The notes below the pieces were generated by a model. That model saw nothing but the letters and a program-made list of their open reading frames with translations. It ran no database searches and was not told where the DNA came from. Below are positions 48,397 to 57,228 of a DNA stretch of 64,000 bases, piece by piece. Every line of letters starts with the position of its first letter. Position 1 is the first letter of the stretch. The DNA comes from Flavobacteriales bacterium (GTDB taxonomy: Bacteria; Bacteroidota; Bacteroidia; CAIKAF01), in NCBI GenBank assembly GCA_026418175.1, contig JAOABX010000010.1, positions 1-64,000 of the forward strand, given 5' to 3'. Made by a program: the position numbers and the translations under genes.

Positions 48397-49578
48397 ATGC
48401 AAACAGCATATATTGTAGCAGGTTACAGAACAGCAGTAGCAAAAGCACCCAGGGGGAAACTACGTTTCAGAAGACCCGATGATAATGCTGCTGATGTGAT
48501 TAAACATTTGATTGCACAATTTCCGCAATTAGATAAAAAAAGAATTGATGATGTAATTGTGGGAAATGCCACCCCCGAAGCTGAACAAGGACTAAATATG
48601 GGGCGAATGATCTCTTTAATGGGATTAAACATAGAAGATGTGCCCGGAATGACAGTAAATCGCTATTGCGCTTCAGGCCTTGAAACCATTGCTATTGCAA
48701 CATCCAAAATACAAAGCGGCATGGCCGATTGTATTATAGCTGGTGGAGCAGAAAGCATGAGTCCAATTCCATTTGGTGGGTGGAGGATTGTTCCTAATGC
48801 TGACTTGGCAAAGGAACATCCTTCGTATTATTGGGGTATGGGTTTAACGGCAGAAGAAGTGGCACGCCGTTTTCATATTACCAGAGAAGATCAGGATTTG
48901 TTTGGCTATAATTCACAAATGAAAGCTGTAGCAGCCATTAAAGAAGGGCGTTTTAAAGATGAGATTGTACCCCTTACCGTAAAAGAAACATACCTGGATG
49001 AAAACGGAAAGAAGCAAACTCGTGAATATATATTTGACACCGATGAAGGTCCTCGAGCAGATACAACGTTAGAAGCATTATCAAAACTTAAACCGGTATT
49101 TGATGCCAAAGGAACGGTAACTGCAGGCAATGCATCACAAACATCTGATGGTGCCGCCTTTGTATTGGTAATGTCTGAACGCATGGTAAACGAGCTAAAC
49201 ATTAAACCCATCGCACGGTTGGTATCGTATGGCGTTAACGGCCTAGAGCCTGCCATTATGGGAGTAGGCCCGATTTATGCTATACCTAATGCCTTGAAAC
49301 GTGCTGGTCTTCAATTGAAAGATATTGATTTAATTGAGTTGAATGAAGCATTTGCATCTCAATCCATTGCTATTCAGCGTGAATTGGACATTAACCCTGA
49401 TATATTAAACGTAAATGGTGGAGCGATTGCCTTAGGACACCCACTCGGTTGTACAGGTACCAAGCTCACAGTACAAATATTGAATGAGCTTCGTCGCCGC
49501 AATAAAAAATATGGTATGGTAACCATGTGTGTGGGTACAGGTCAAGGGGCGGCTGGAATTTTTGAATTGTTGAATTAA
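48397..49578 (+). CDS. acetyl-CoA C-acyltransferase (thiolase)
   Basis: 393 residues with all thiolase landmarks: the acyl-Cys in [20 protein letters not shown] (Cys ~91), [61 protein letters not shown] (His ~350) and the second Cys in [15 protein letters not shown] (~378). It cleaves 3-oxoacyl-CoA to acetyl-CoA and a shorter acyl-CoA. Operon gap to the acyl-CoA dehydrogenase is 21 bp. Confidence 0.95.
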   Translation: MQTAYIVAGYRTAVAKAPRGKLRFRRPDDNAADVIKHLIAQFPQLDKKRIDDVIVGNATPEAEQGLNMGRMISLMGLNIEDVPGMTVNRYCASGLETIAIATSKIQSGMADCIIAGGAESMSPIPFGGWRIVPNADLAKEHPSYYWGMGLTAEEVARRFHITREDQDLFGYNSQMKAVAAIKEGRFKDEIVPLTVKETYLDENGKKQTREYIFDTDEGPRADTTLEALSKLKPVFDAKGTVTAGNASQTSDGAAFVLVMSERMVNELNIKPIARLVSYGVNGLEPAIMGVGPIYAIPNALKRAGLQLKDIDLIELNEAFASQSIAIQRELDINPDILNVNGGAIALGHPLGCTGTKLTVQILNELRRRNKKYGMVTMCVGTGQGAAGIFELLN

Positions 49579-49599
49579 ACATAAATAAATAAGAATTAT

Positions 49600-51399
49600 A
49601 TGGAAACAACAGAAATTAAAAAAACTGCTCTTAAAGGCGGAGAGTGGATAATAAAAGAAACAGATTACAAAGATGTTTTCATTCCTGAAGAGTTTGATGA
49701 AGAGCAACGCATGATTGCCCAAACTTGTACAGATTTCATCAATAATGAAGTGTATCCGCTGGTAGAAAGGCTGGATAGTATGCAAGAACCAGAACTAATG
49801 CCAAGCTTGCTGGATAAAGCAGGAGAACTGGGCTTACTGGGTATAAATATTCCAGAACAATATGGTGGATTCGGAAAGAATTTTGTAACTGGAATGCTTG
49901 CTACCGAAGTATTGGGTGCTGCTCATTCTTTTGCCGTAGCCATATCAGCTCATACCGGAATTGGAACTCTTCCTATTGTATTGTACGGTAATGATGAGCA
50001 AAAGGCTAAGTATTTGCCTAAACTGGCTACGGGCGAATGGAAAGCCAGTTATTGCTTAACAGAACCTGGTTCTGGATCAGATGCAAATTCAGGAAAAACA
50101 AAAGCTGTTCCAACACCAGATGGTAAGCATTACATCATCAACGGACAAAAGATGTGGATTACCAATGCCGGATTTGCAGATATTTTTATCGTATTTGCTA
50201 AAATAGAAGACGACGAAAATCTTTCTGCTTTTATAGTAGAGAAATCATTTGGAGGCATTCGTTTAAATGCCGAAGAAAAAAAGATGGGAATTAAAGGATC
50301 TTCTACCCGTCAGGTATTTTTTGAAGATTGCAAGGTTCCGGCAGAAAACCTTTTATCTACTCGTGGTAATGGATTTAAAATTGCTGTGAATATTCTTAAC
50401 ATCGGCCGTATTAAGCTTTCTGCTGCGGCTGTAGGTGCATCTAAAAAGGTGATATCTACTGCTGTAAATTATGCTAATGAACGTATTCAATTTGGCCGTC
50501 CCATCTCAAAATATGGTGCTATACGTCATAAACTGGCAGAAATGGCTATTCGTACATTTGGTGCTGAATCGGCTACGTATCGTGCCAGTCAGGACATTGA
50601 AAACCGTATTGAGGCATATCGTGCAGAGGGTATGAACCATGCTCAGGCTGAATTAAAAGGAGTTGAACAGTTTGCCATTGAATGCGCCATGATGAAAGTT
50701 GAAGGCTCTGAAACCTTGGATTATGTGGTAGATGAAGGGGTGCAAATTTACGGTGGTATGGGTTTCTCAGCGGAAGCTCCTATGGATCGTGCATACCGCG
50801 ATGCCCGTATCAACCGAATATTTGAAGGTACCAACGAAATCAACCGAATGTTGACGGTAGATATGATTTTGAAACGTGCCATGAAAGGTGAAATAGATCT
50901 AATGGGTCCGGCTCAAGCAGTTGCCAATGAATTAATGGGAATTCCTGACTTTGGAGATGAAACCAATGAGTTATTTGCAGCAGAAAAGAAAGCCATTGTT
51001 AATTTCAAAAAAGCCATTTTGCTTGTAGCGGGTGCAGCCGTACAAAAGTTAATGATGCAATTAGCTAAAGAGCAGGAAATACTAATGAATATAGCAGACA
51101 TGGCTATTAAAACCTATGTTGCAGAGTCAGTATTACTTCGTGTTCAAAAGTTAGTAGATATGAGAGGACAGGCGGCATGCCAGGAGTATATTGACATGAT
51201 GAAAGTAACATTTAATGATGCTGCTGATAATCTATGGATCATCGGTAAAACAGCCATCAATTCATTTGCAGAAGGGGATGAGCAAAAAATGATGACCATT
51301 GGGTTGAAGCGGTTTACCAAGTATGAAGCTGTAAATACGAAGGAAGCTCGTCAGCGCATTGCCCAAAAATTGATTGCTGAAAATAAATACTGCTTCTAA
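49600..51399 (+). CDS. acyl-CoA dehydrogenase
   Basis: 599 residues, longer than the ~380 of the short enzymes, with an added ~170-residue C-terminal helical region. Core: QYGGFGKNFVTGMLATEVLG, CLTEPGSGSDANSGKTKA, WITNAGFADIFIVFAK, RTFGAESATYRASQDIENR, IYGGMGFSAEAPMDRAYRDA and IFEGTNEINRMLTV with the catalytic Glu near 409. It is an FAD enzyme for the first beta-oxidation step. Last in the MarR operon; a terminator follows 25 bp later. Confidence 0.94.
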   Translation: METTEIKKTALKGGEWIIKETDYKDVFIPEEFDEEQRMIAQTCTDFINNEVYPLVERLDSMQEPELMPSLLDKAGELGLLGINIPEQYGGFGKNFVTGMLATEVLGAAHSFAVAISAHTGIGTLPIVLYGNDEQKAKYLPKLATGEWKASYCLTEPGSGSDANSGKTKAVPTPDGKHYIINGQKMWITNAGFADIFIVFAKIEDDENLSAFIVEKSFGGIRLNAEEKKMGIKGSSTRQVFFEDCKVPAENLLSTRGNGFKIAVNILNIGRIKLSAAAVGASKKVISTAVNYANERIQFGRPISKYGAIRHKLAEMAIRTFGAESATYRASQDIENRIEAYRAEGMNHAQAELKGVEQFAIECAMMKVEGSETLDYVVDEGVQIYGGMGFSAEAPMDRAYRDARINRIFEGTNEINRMLTVDMILKRAMKGEIDLMGPAQAVANELMGIPDFGDETNELFAAEKKAIVNFKKAILLVAGAAVQKLMMQLAKEQEILMNIADMAIKTYVAESVLLRVQKLVDMRGQAACQEYIDMMKVTFNDAADNLWIIGKTAINSFAEGDEQKMMTIGLKRFTKYEAVNTKEARQRIAQKLIAENKYCF

Positions 51400-51424
51400 T
51401 TAATTACCATTTAGGTATTTGGTC

Positions 51425-51457
51425 AAACCCCGGGTTATGCCGGGGTTTGTTTTTTTG
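51425..51457 (+). terminator. terminator of the MarR-fad operon
   Basis: The stem AAACCCCGG/CCGGGGTTT (51425-51433 with 51440-51448) with a 6-base loop is followed by a G and seven T. Confidence 0.92.
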
Positions 51458-51460
51458 GTG

Positions 51461-51468
51461 TAACTTTG
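51461..51468 (+). promoter_or_regulatory. -7 promoter box of tatA
   Basis: TAACTTTG fits TAnnTTTG and lies 21 bp before the ATG at 51490. The longest ORF would begin inside this box, which supports the later start. Confidence 0.6.
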
Positions 51469-51489
51469 TTATTATTTAAATATACATCT

Positions 51490-51777
51490 ATGCACATTCT
51501 ATTATTGTTTGATATAAGTGGAGGAGAAATACTGGTAGTAATTCTCTTTGTGCTGATGTTTTTTGGATCTAAAAATATTCCGGAACTAATGCGGGGATTG
51601 GGAAGAGGAATTCGGGAGTTCAAAAATGCCACACAGTCTATTCAACGCGAAATTCAGGAAAGTGCAGATAAAGCAAAAGGCCAGCTTTCACTACCGTTGG
51701 ATCAGCAGTTAGAAGAAATGGATAATGAAATCAGAAAAATTGAGGAGGATATACGCAAAGATCATTCATCAAAATAA
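51490..51777 (+). CDS. tatA: Sec-independent protein translocase TatA
   Basis: 95 residues from ATG 51490: one membrane helix ([20 protein letters not shown]), the conserved FG hinge and an amphipathic helix ([20 protein letters not shown]), then a charged Glu/Lys-rich tail. It forms the pore of the twin-arginine pathway for folded proteins. TatB and TatC are not adjacent, as usual for Bacteroidota. It ends 4 bp before the convergent PPK2 gene. Confidence 0.92.
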   Translation: MHILLLFDISGGEILVVILFVLMFFGSKNIPELMRGLGRGIREFKNATQSIQREIQESADKAKGQLSLPLDQQLEEMDNEIRKIEEDIRKDHSSK

Positions 51778-51781
51778 ATTT

Positions 51782-52684
51782 TCATTCTTCTTTTAACAGT
51801 TTTTCTTTCGCTTCTTTTAGCTTTATTAAATCATTTTCCGATAACGAAGGGTATTGCAAATCCAATGAGTCTATCACTCGGTTGATGATGGCTGCAATAC
51901 ACAGGCGTGCTACCCATTTATCATCAGCAGGAATAATATACCAGGGAGCTTCCCGGGTAGAGGTAGCAGAAATTGCTTCAGCATAAGCCTGCTGATAGGC
52001 ATTCCAAAATTTTCTTTCTTCTACATCGCCGGCTGAAAATTTCCAATTCTTACTGGGGTCATCTATTCTTTCCAAAAATCGTTTCTTTTGTACTTCTTTG
52101 GATACGTGTAAAAAAAACTTAATGATAATTGTTCCATTTTCTACCAGATTTTTTTCAAAACGCCGTATTTGTTTATATCGCTGATTCCAAAAATCTTGTG
52201 TAATGTCGTTTAAATCATGTATCCCGGGTAAATTTTCATTCAATATGAATTCTGGATGCACTCGTGTTACCAATACATTTTCATAATGAGACCGATTAAA
52301 GATGGTTATTTCTCCTCGAGCTGGTAGAACTTGATAATGCCTCCAAAAATAATCATGATCCAATTCATTCCGTGTGGGGGTTTTAAAACTATGCACCTTA
52401 ACACCAGCTGGGTTAAGGCCACTCATTACATGTTTTACTGCTCCATCCTTTCCGGCTGCATCCATCGCCTGAAATACTATTAAAACTCCATATCGGTTGT
52501 GAGCGTACAAAATATCCTGCGAACGGCTAAGTTGTTTGATCCCTTCTTCCAGGAGGTCTTCACCTTTTTCTTTGTTGATGTATGTGAAATTTACTTCTGT
52601 AGGAAATTGATGTAAATGAATGGGTTTTCTTTCCGCAATTTTTATTTTACTTATAAATTCACTTAGTTCTTTATGCCTGTACAT
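51782..52684 (-). CDS. polyphosphate kinase 2 family protein
   Basis: 300 residues of the PPK2 family: Walker A MDAAGKDGAVKHVMSGLNPA (from ~74), KTPTRNELDHDYFWRHY (lid region), Walker B EITIFNRSHYENVLVTRVHP, and DEWNxR-like WNQRYKQIRRFEKNL. It transfers phosphate between polyphosphate and nucleotides (direction and nucleotide not resolvable). It is convergent with tatA and downstream of the DUF4412-like gene, which has its own terminator. Confidence 0.92.
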   Translation of the reverse strand: MYRHKELSEFISKIKIAERKPIHLHQFPTEVNFTYINKEKGEDLLEEGIKQLSRSQDILYAHNRYGVLIVFQAMDAAGKDGAVKHVMSGLNPAGVKVHSFKTPTRNELDHDYFWRHYQVLPARGEITIFNRSHYENVLVTRVHPEFILNENLPGIHDLNDITQDFWNQRYKQIRRFEKNLVENGTIIIKFFLHVSKEVQKKRFLERIDDPSKNWKFSAGDVEERKFWNAYQQAYAEAISATSTREAPWYIIPADDKWVARLCIAAIINRVIDSLDLQYPSLSENDLIKLKEAKEKLLKEE

Positions 52685-52704
52685 ATTCTTTTTATGTAAT
52701 GTAC

Positions 52705-52733
52705 AAAAAAGCGAAGTGATAAACTTCGCTTTT
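52705..52733 (-). terminator. terminator after the DUF4412-like gene
   Basis: The stem AAAAGCGAAGT/ACTTCGCTTTT (52707-52717 with 52723-52733) with a 5-base loop. Read leftward it ends in six T (52705-52710). It separates the DUF4412-like gene from ppk2. Confidence 0.9.
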
Positions 52734-52750
52734 CCCCAAAATTGGTATTA

Positions 52751-53356
52751 TTAAGGTAGTTTTACCAGCGATAAATTGGGTTTTTGGGTATTCACACCAG
52801 TAATTTGTTGTGAGTATAACATTTTGCCTTTTGAATCATAAACTTCCAACTGAAAAGGAATACCTTGTACATTATTATCTGCAAGAGCTTTAAATACTCC
52901 TTGCGATAAGAATACAACCGGAGGCTGAGATAGAATAAATTCATTGTTCACCCAACAAATTGCATACCCATTAGCGCCAATAAGTTTATATTCAGAACAA
53001 TTGTAACCCGCTATTTTTTTTGTTTGTCCTGTACTTTGTGCACTAAAAAAGTGCGTTACCGGAGAGGTCGTATTAAATTGCGTTACAGGTATTTCAATTT
53101 TATTATTAGCTGCTACCAAGGTTACATTTGAACCTCCTTGGGTCATGTATAATGAATAGGAGGTGTTTCCCTGTTCAGAAGATGATTGAAAATCCATGCG
53201 ATGATAACCTTCTGAAGCAATCCATTGAATGGTAGCTGTTTCTCCGGCATCTATGTTTTTGGTTGCTAAAGTAAATGTACCCTCAAATTTTTGAGCAAAC
53301 AGATTGGTTTGAATAGAAATGATTGCAATAAAAATTAATAATTTATTTGTTGTCAT
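52751..53356 (-). CDS. DUF4412-like secreted protein
   Basis: 201 residues with a signal peptide ending at LFAQ, then FEGTFTLATKNIDAGETATI, GYHRMDFQSSSEQGNTSYSL, IAGYNCSEYKLIGANGYAIC and FQLEVYDSKGKMLYSQQITG. The 'IAGYNCSEY' turn with the paired Cys is characteristic of DUF4412 proteins, which are periplasmic and of unknown role. It sits 11 bp after the glycine-rich protein gene and is co-transcribed with it. Confidence 0.7.
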   Translation of the reverse strand: MTTNKLLIFIAIISIQTNLFAQKFEGTFTLATKNIDAGETATIQWIASEGYHRMDFQSSSEQGNTSYSLYMTQGGSNVTLVAANNKIEIPVTQFNTTSPVTHFFSAQSTGQTKKIAGYNCSEYKLIGANGYAICWVNNEFILSQPPVVFLSQGVFKALADNNVQGIPFQLEVYDSKGKMLYSQQITGVNTQKPNLSLVKLP

Positions 53357-53367
53357 AGAAGTGGTTA

Positions 53368-54846
53368 TTAGGGTCCAACTTGTCCTTTTAAAAATGATGT
53401 ATTGTAAAAATTATCTGGGATATTCGTGTTATATCCATTTCTCTTAATGGCATATCCTCCATTTCCAGGTGGAGGAGGAGGAACTGGCGTAGGCAAAGGA
53501 ACGTTGTTTACCACCGGAACAGTAACTGGACCAACAAAAGGAATGTTTATTACCACGCTGGCACTCACAGTGAGCGAAAAATAACCTTGCGTTCCAGGAT
53601 ACCCATAACCACCGCCATCTCCACCAACAGCATCAGGATTTAAAGAAATACTTACCGGACCAAGATTTACAGGTATTGGGAAATTAAGTACACCACCGGC
53701 TCCACCAACACCAAATTGTCCGGCAGTACCGTTCACACCCGGAGAATAATACACTAATCCAATTACAGCTGCAGGGGCATTTCCACCTAAACCTCCGCCG
53801 GCACCACCACCTCCGCCGCCGCCAATGAATATGCCCAGTGTAACAAAATTTGCAGGTGCTGGGGGAGTCCAACTAATTTCAAATGCCATAGCACTGCCAC
53901 CCCCACCGCCACCATAAATATTAAAATTATTTTCAATGGTAGCATCTACTGTTAAGTTGATAGCATTTCCACCTGAAAAACCAGCACCCGTAGTACCAGC
54001 CGTTGGGCTATAGGCGGTTCCTCCGTTTCCTCCTCGACCTATAATATTTCCGTTATTTACTATTGCAACAAGAGAACCTGCGGGTAAATTACCGGTAGTA
54101 AATGCAGGTTGATTGGTGTTGTTACTTGAGATGGTTACACCACTTTGAACCGTTGCTAAAACACAAATAGGTTGATTTGTAGGAGCATTGGGATATGTAG
54201 CATATACAGCATTGGCTAAATTATAATTGGTAGCAGAATTATTGATATTTATTATGTAGCAGGGTTCTATGGTTACCGTGTAAACAAGAGTTCGTACAGT
54301 ATTTCCACACAGGGCCTGAATAATAATGGGATATGTTCCTGCAGGAGTGAATGGTGTTACATACACGGTAAAAGTGGTGGTACCTGATCCATTAAGTGGA
54401 TTATTTGAAAATGTATAAGTCATGCCGGATGGTAATCCATTTATTACGCCAAACGGAATAATCCCAGGATTCCCTGATGTTTGGTTTACGGTAATCTGAA
54501 TAGCAACTGAATCTGCAATAACACGGTCAATGGTATCCTGCATACTATTAGCCGTAAGGGTAAACATACAGTCGTTACAACTTTCCTGATATACGGCTAG
54601 CCAGCATACGCCATTCCAGTACTGAATCGTGCTATCTTGGGTATTATAAATAGATAATCCGATAGCCGGATTCACAATAGCATCCCGTTGTGCCGTATTC
54701 ATTCTGGGAAGTAGCAATCCCATATCAGTGGCTTCAAGATGTAGTAATGCAGAATTATCAGGATTGTTGGTTCCAATTCCAACATTTTGAGCATATACTA
54801 TGGTAGTGAGAATGATATAAAATAAAAGGGTGCAAATTTTTTTCAT
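53368..54846 (-). CDS. glycine-rich secreted surface protein with GIGT/PR module
   Basis: 492 residues from ATG 54846; the longer frame adds 16 codons ahead of the signal peptide (ends VYAQ). Residues ~22-100 carry the fibre-like module VGIGTNNPDNSALLHLEATD, MGLLLPRMNTAQRD, AIGLSIYNTQDSTIQYWNG. An Ig-like stretch follows (GTTTFTVYVTPFTPAGTYPI), then long Gly-rich tracts (IGGGGGGGAGGGLGGNAPAA and IYGGGGGGSAM), and a Pro-rich end (PLPTPVPPPPPGNGGYAI). Likely a cell-surface or matrix fibre. No T9SS domain. The module is shared with the gene at 31537. Confidence 0.7.
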   Translation of the reverse strand: MKKICTLLFYIILTTIVYAQNVGIGTNNPDNSALLHLEATDMGLLLPRMNTAQRDAIVNPAIGLSIYNTQDSTIQYWNGVCWLAVYQESCNDCMFTLTANSMQDTIDRVIADSVAIQITVNQTSGNPGIIPFGVINGLPSGMTYTFSNNPLNGSGTTTFTVYVTPFTPAGTYPIIIQALCGNTVRTLVYTVTIEPCYIININNSATNYNLANAVYATYPNAPTNQPICVLATVQSGVTISSNNTNQPAFTTGNLPAGSLVAIVNNGNIIGRGGNGGTAYSPTAGTTGAGFSGGNAINLTVDATIENNFNIYGGGGGGSAMAFEISWTPPAPANFVTLGIFIGGGGGGGAGGGLGGNAPAAVIGLVYYSPGVNGTAGQFGVGGAGGVLNFPIPVNLGPVSISLNPDAVGGDGGGYGYPGTQGYFSLTVSASVVINIPFVGPVTVPVVNNVPLPTPVPPPPPGNGGYAIKRNGYNTNIPDNFYNTSFLKGQVGP

Positions 54847-55053
54847 ACTTCCATGTATCTCATCAAAAATACATAGTTCAATAATTTTAACCAACTTAAA
54901 GCAGTAAATTTCTGGAAATCTTAATAAATCCCAAATACTATTAAATTACAACATTATTTCACACACCATATTCCAAAAAAAGAGGATGGGTAGCTATTTG
55001 AATTCTGTTTATAATTCCCTTAAAGAATAATGAAGTAATTATCCATAAACCCT

Positions 55054-55061
55054 TATTTTTG
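55054..55061 (+). promoter_or_regulatory. -7 promoter box of holA
   Basis: TATTTTTG fits TAnnTTTG and ends 4 nt before the holA ATG, predicting a leaderless or nearly leaderless transcript. Confidence 0.65.
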
Positions 55062-55065
55062 GTTC

Positions 55066-56133
55066 ATGCAATCAGCAAGTTATAAAAAGGATAAAAAAGT
55101 AGATTCGGGAGAAGTTTTAGTTACACGCTTCAAACAATTGAAAGCAGATATCGAGTCTTTCAAATTAAAGCCGGTGTATGTTTTGATGGGAGCTGAGGGT
55201 TATTTTTTGGACCTAATTTCGGATATGTTTGAAAGATTGATTCCTGATGATGGATTTAAGGAGTTTAATTTTAATGTTTTGTATGGTAAAGATGCAACTG
55301 CTGAAGATGTAATCTCAATTGCTAGGAGTTATCCGATGATGGCTGATCGAAGGGTCTTAATTTTAAAAGAAGCTCAGCAGTTTAAAGATTGGGAAAAACT
55401 TGCAACGTACATTCAAAAACCGGTTGATACAACCGTATTGGTATTAGTACATAGAAACGGAGCCATTGACGGAAAGAAAAAATGGGCAAAAGATATTTTA
55501 AATGGTCCCAGAGTAGAAGTGTTTGAATCGGTGAGGTTGAATGAAAATCGGATTGTTGAATGGATAATTACGCATTTTAAACGTCATCGAATAAAAGTTG
55601 ATTCAAAAGCTGCATACGTTTTATATGAATTGATTGGGTCAGATATGTCACGGCTTTATAATGAAATTGAAAAAATGGTGATTTCATTACCGCCCAATAG
55701 CGAAGTTCGTGTGGAAGAAATTACGGGAAGTGTTGGTATGAGCAAGGAGTATTCACCCTTTGATTTACAATCTGCATTGATTAATCGAAACAAAGATCGA
55801 GCTTATCGAATAATGCATTTTTTTTCTAAACCGCCTGCGGTAGAACAGTTGCCCGTAATCATTGCTACTTTATATTCATTCTTTTGTAAGATTGCAATGT
55901 TTCATCGGCTTGCCAGTTCCGGTAAAATTCGTTCAAAAAATGACGCGTTTAAATTTTTCCGAGTTTATGATATGGAAGAATTTATCCGCGCTACCAAGGT
56001 GTACGATTTCTATAAATGTAAGCAAGTAATTCATTTGCTACATATTACTGATTTGAAATATAAAGGTGTGGACAGTGGAACAGCAGATAAGGCCGCTTTA
56101 TTAAAAGAATTGATATATCATATATTGCATTAA
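55066..56133 (+). CDS. holA: DNA polymerase III subunit delta
   Basis: 355 residues: KLKPVYVLMGAEGYFLDLIS (N-terminal), FNFNVLYGKDATAEDVISIA, SYPMMADRRVLILKEAQQF (the clamp-binding loop), LIGSDMSRLYNEIEKMVISL, SVGMSKEYSPFDLQSALINR and DKAALLKELIYHIL. It opens the sliding clamp in the clamp-loader complex. The N-terminus has about 25 residues before the family start; the first ATG is used because the promoter box lies directly before it. Confidence 0.9.
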   Translation: MQSASYKKDKKVDSGEVLVTRFKQLKADIESFKLKPVYVLMGAEGYFLDLISDMFERLIPDDGFKEFNFNVLYGKDATAEDVISIARSYPMMADRRVLILKEAQQFKDWEKLATYIQKPVDTTVLVLVHRNGAIDGKKKWAKDILNGPRVEVFESVRLNENRIVEWIITHFKRHRIKVDSKAAYVLYELIGSDMSRLYNEIEKMVISLPPNSEVRVEEITGSVGMSKEYSPFDLQSALINRNKDRAYRIMHFFSKPPAVEQLPVIIATLYSFFCKIAMFHRLASSGKIRSKNDAFKFFRVYDMEEFIRATKVYDFYKCKQVIHLLHITDLKYKGVDSGTADKAALLKELIYHILH

Positions 56134-56144
56134 CAAAATTTTTT

Positions 56145-56564
56145 ATGAACTACTGGTTAATCAAATCAGAGCCTTTTAAATATTCATGGCAGCAATTACT
56201 AAAAGATAAAAAAACATGCTGGGATGGTGTTAGAAATTATGCAGCAAGAAATAATTTAAAAGCCATGAAAAATGGCGACTTGTTACTTTTTTATCATAGT
56301 AATGAAGGGTTAGAAATTGTGGGTATAGCTAAGGTAGTTAAAGAGTACTATCAGGATCCTACCACCGATGACCCAGCCTGGGTGGCAGTAGATGTGGCTC
56401 CGGTAGTAAATCTTAATAAACCACTTGGGTTAAAAGAAATAAAGCAAGACAGCATACTTAAAAACATGGAATTTGTGAGGTTAGGTCGTTTATCAGTAAG
56501 TCGTGTTAATTCACAAGAATTTCAACGGGTGTTAGATATTACCCAAACTACCATTCCCGAATAA
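56145..56564 (+). CDS. EVE domain-containing protein
   Basis: 139 residues of the EVE (PUA-like) fold: NYWLIKSEPFKYSWQQLLKD, WDGVRNYAARNNLKAMKNGD, LLFYHSNEGLEIVGIAKVVK, DPAWVAVDVAPV. EVE domains are thought to bind modified nucleotides or RNA; some occur in defence or thymocyte-related proteins, but no defence gene is adjacent. It follows holA by 11 bp and is co-transcribed with it. Confidence 0.92.
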   Translation: MNYWLIKSEPFKYSWQQLLKDKKTCWDGVRNYAARNNLKAMKNGDLLLFYHSNEGLEIVGIAKVVKEYYQDPTTDDPAWVAVDVAPVVNLNKPLGLKEIKQDSILKNMEFVRLGRLSVSRVNSQEFQRVLDITQTTIPE

Positions 56565-56601
56565 GCTAATTTCTTATTTTTGTTTAAAAAAATGAAAGGC
56601 T

Positions 56602-57219
56602 ATGCAATCTGTAACGCAGGAAACTAAAGTAGATGTAAATCGAATCCGAAAAATGCTAGGAATATTGGTGTGGACATCACCAGCTATTATTATTCCGTTG
56701 GATTTAAGCATAATAGCCGGATTAATATGGGTTGGAGTTAGCAATGGGTGGGTTAATTTTGCTTCATTTTGGTGGTTAATTCCTGCAGGAATTTTTAGCT
56801 GGACGTTGGTAGAATATTTAATGCATCGTTTTGCTTTTCATTTTGAAGCCCAAAATGAAACCGGAAAAAAATTAATTTACATGTTGCACATCATTCATCA
56901 CGATCATCCAACTGACAGTGATAAATTATACCAACCCCCATTGGTTAATGTTGTGATTATTACCTTGTTGTTTGGCTTCTTTTATTTATTGATAGGGAAT
57001 TGGGTGTATTTGTTTTTACCCGGCATTATCTTTGGGTATCTAGCTTACAGTACCATCCATTACGTAATTCATAAATTTAAACCACCATTTGCATTTTTAA
57101 AACCTTTGTGGAGGCATCATAACCTGCATCATTACCGTTTTCAAGATAAAGCATTTGGTGTATCATCTCCATTTTGGGATTATATTTTTGGCACCATGCC
57201 ACCTAAAGAATTAAAGTAA
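56602..57219 (+). CDS. fatty acid hydroxylase/sterol desaturase family protein
   Basis: 205 residues with four membrane helices and the di-iron histidine motifs: EYLMHRFAFHFE, LHIIHHDHPTDSDK, YVIHKF and LWRHHNLHHYRFQDKAFGV. Enzymes of this family hydroxylate or desaturate lipids, for example sphingolipids, which are common in Bacteroidota membranes. A TATTTTTG box (56575-56582) precedes the ATG by 19 bp. It is convergent with the flavin reductase gene. Confidence 0.88.
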   Translation: MQSVTQETKVDVNRIRKMLGILVWTSPAIIIPLDLSIIAGLIWVGVSNGWVNFASFWWLIPAGIFSWTLVEYLMHRFAFHFEAQNETGKKLIYMLHIIHHDHPTDSDKLYQPPLVNVVIITLLFGFFYLLIGNWVYLFLPGIIFGYLAYSTIHYVIHKFKPPFAFLKPLWRHHNLHHYRFQDKAFGVSSPFWDYIFGTMPPKELK

Positions 57220-57228
57220 ATTACTATT

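Noticed and set aside
53684-53872. Antisense frame inside the glycine-rich protein gene
   Set aside because: It is a Trp/Arg-rich shadow of the Gly codon tracts.
53760-53940. Short tandem DNA repeat or CRISPR-like array in the Gly-rich gene
   Set aside because: The repetition follows from Gly codons and is irregular, with no equal spacers.
56145-56564. EVE protein as part of a defence island
   Set aside because: Neighbours are holA and a lipid hydroxylase; no nuclease, helicase or other defence gene is near.
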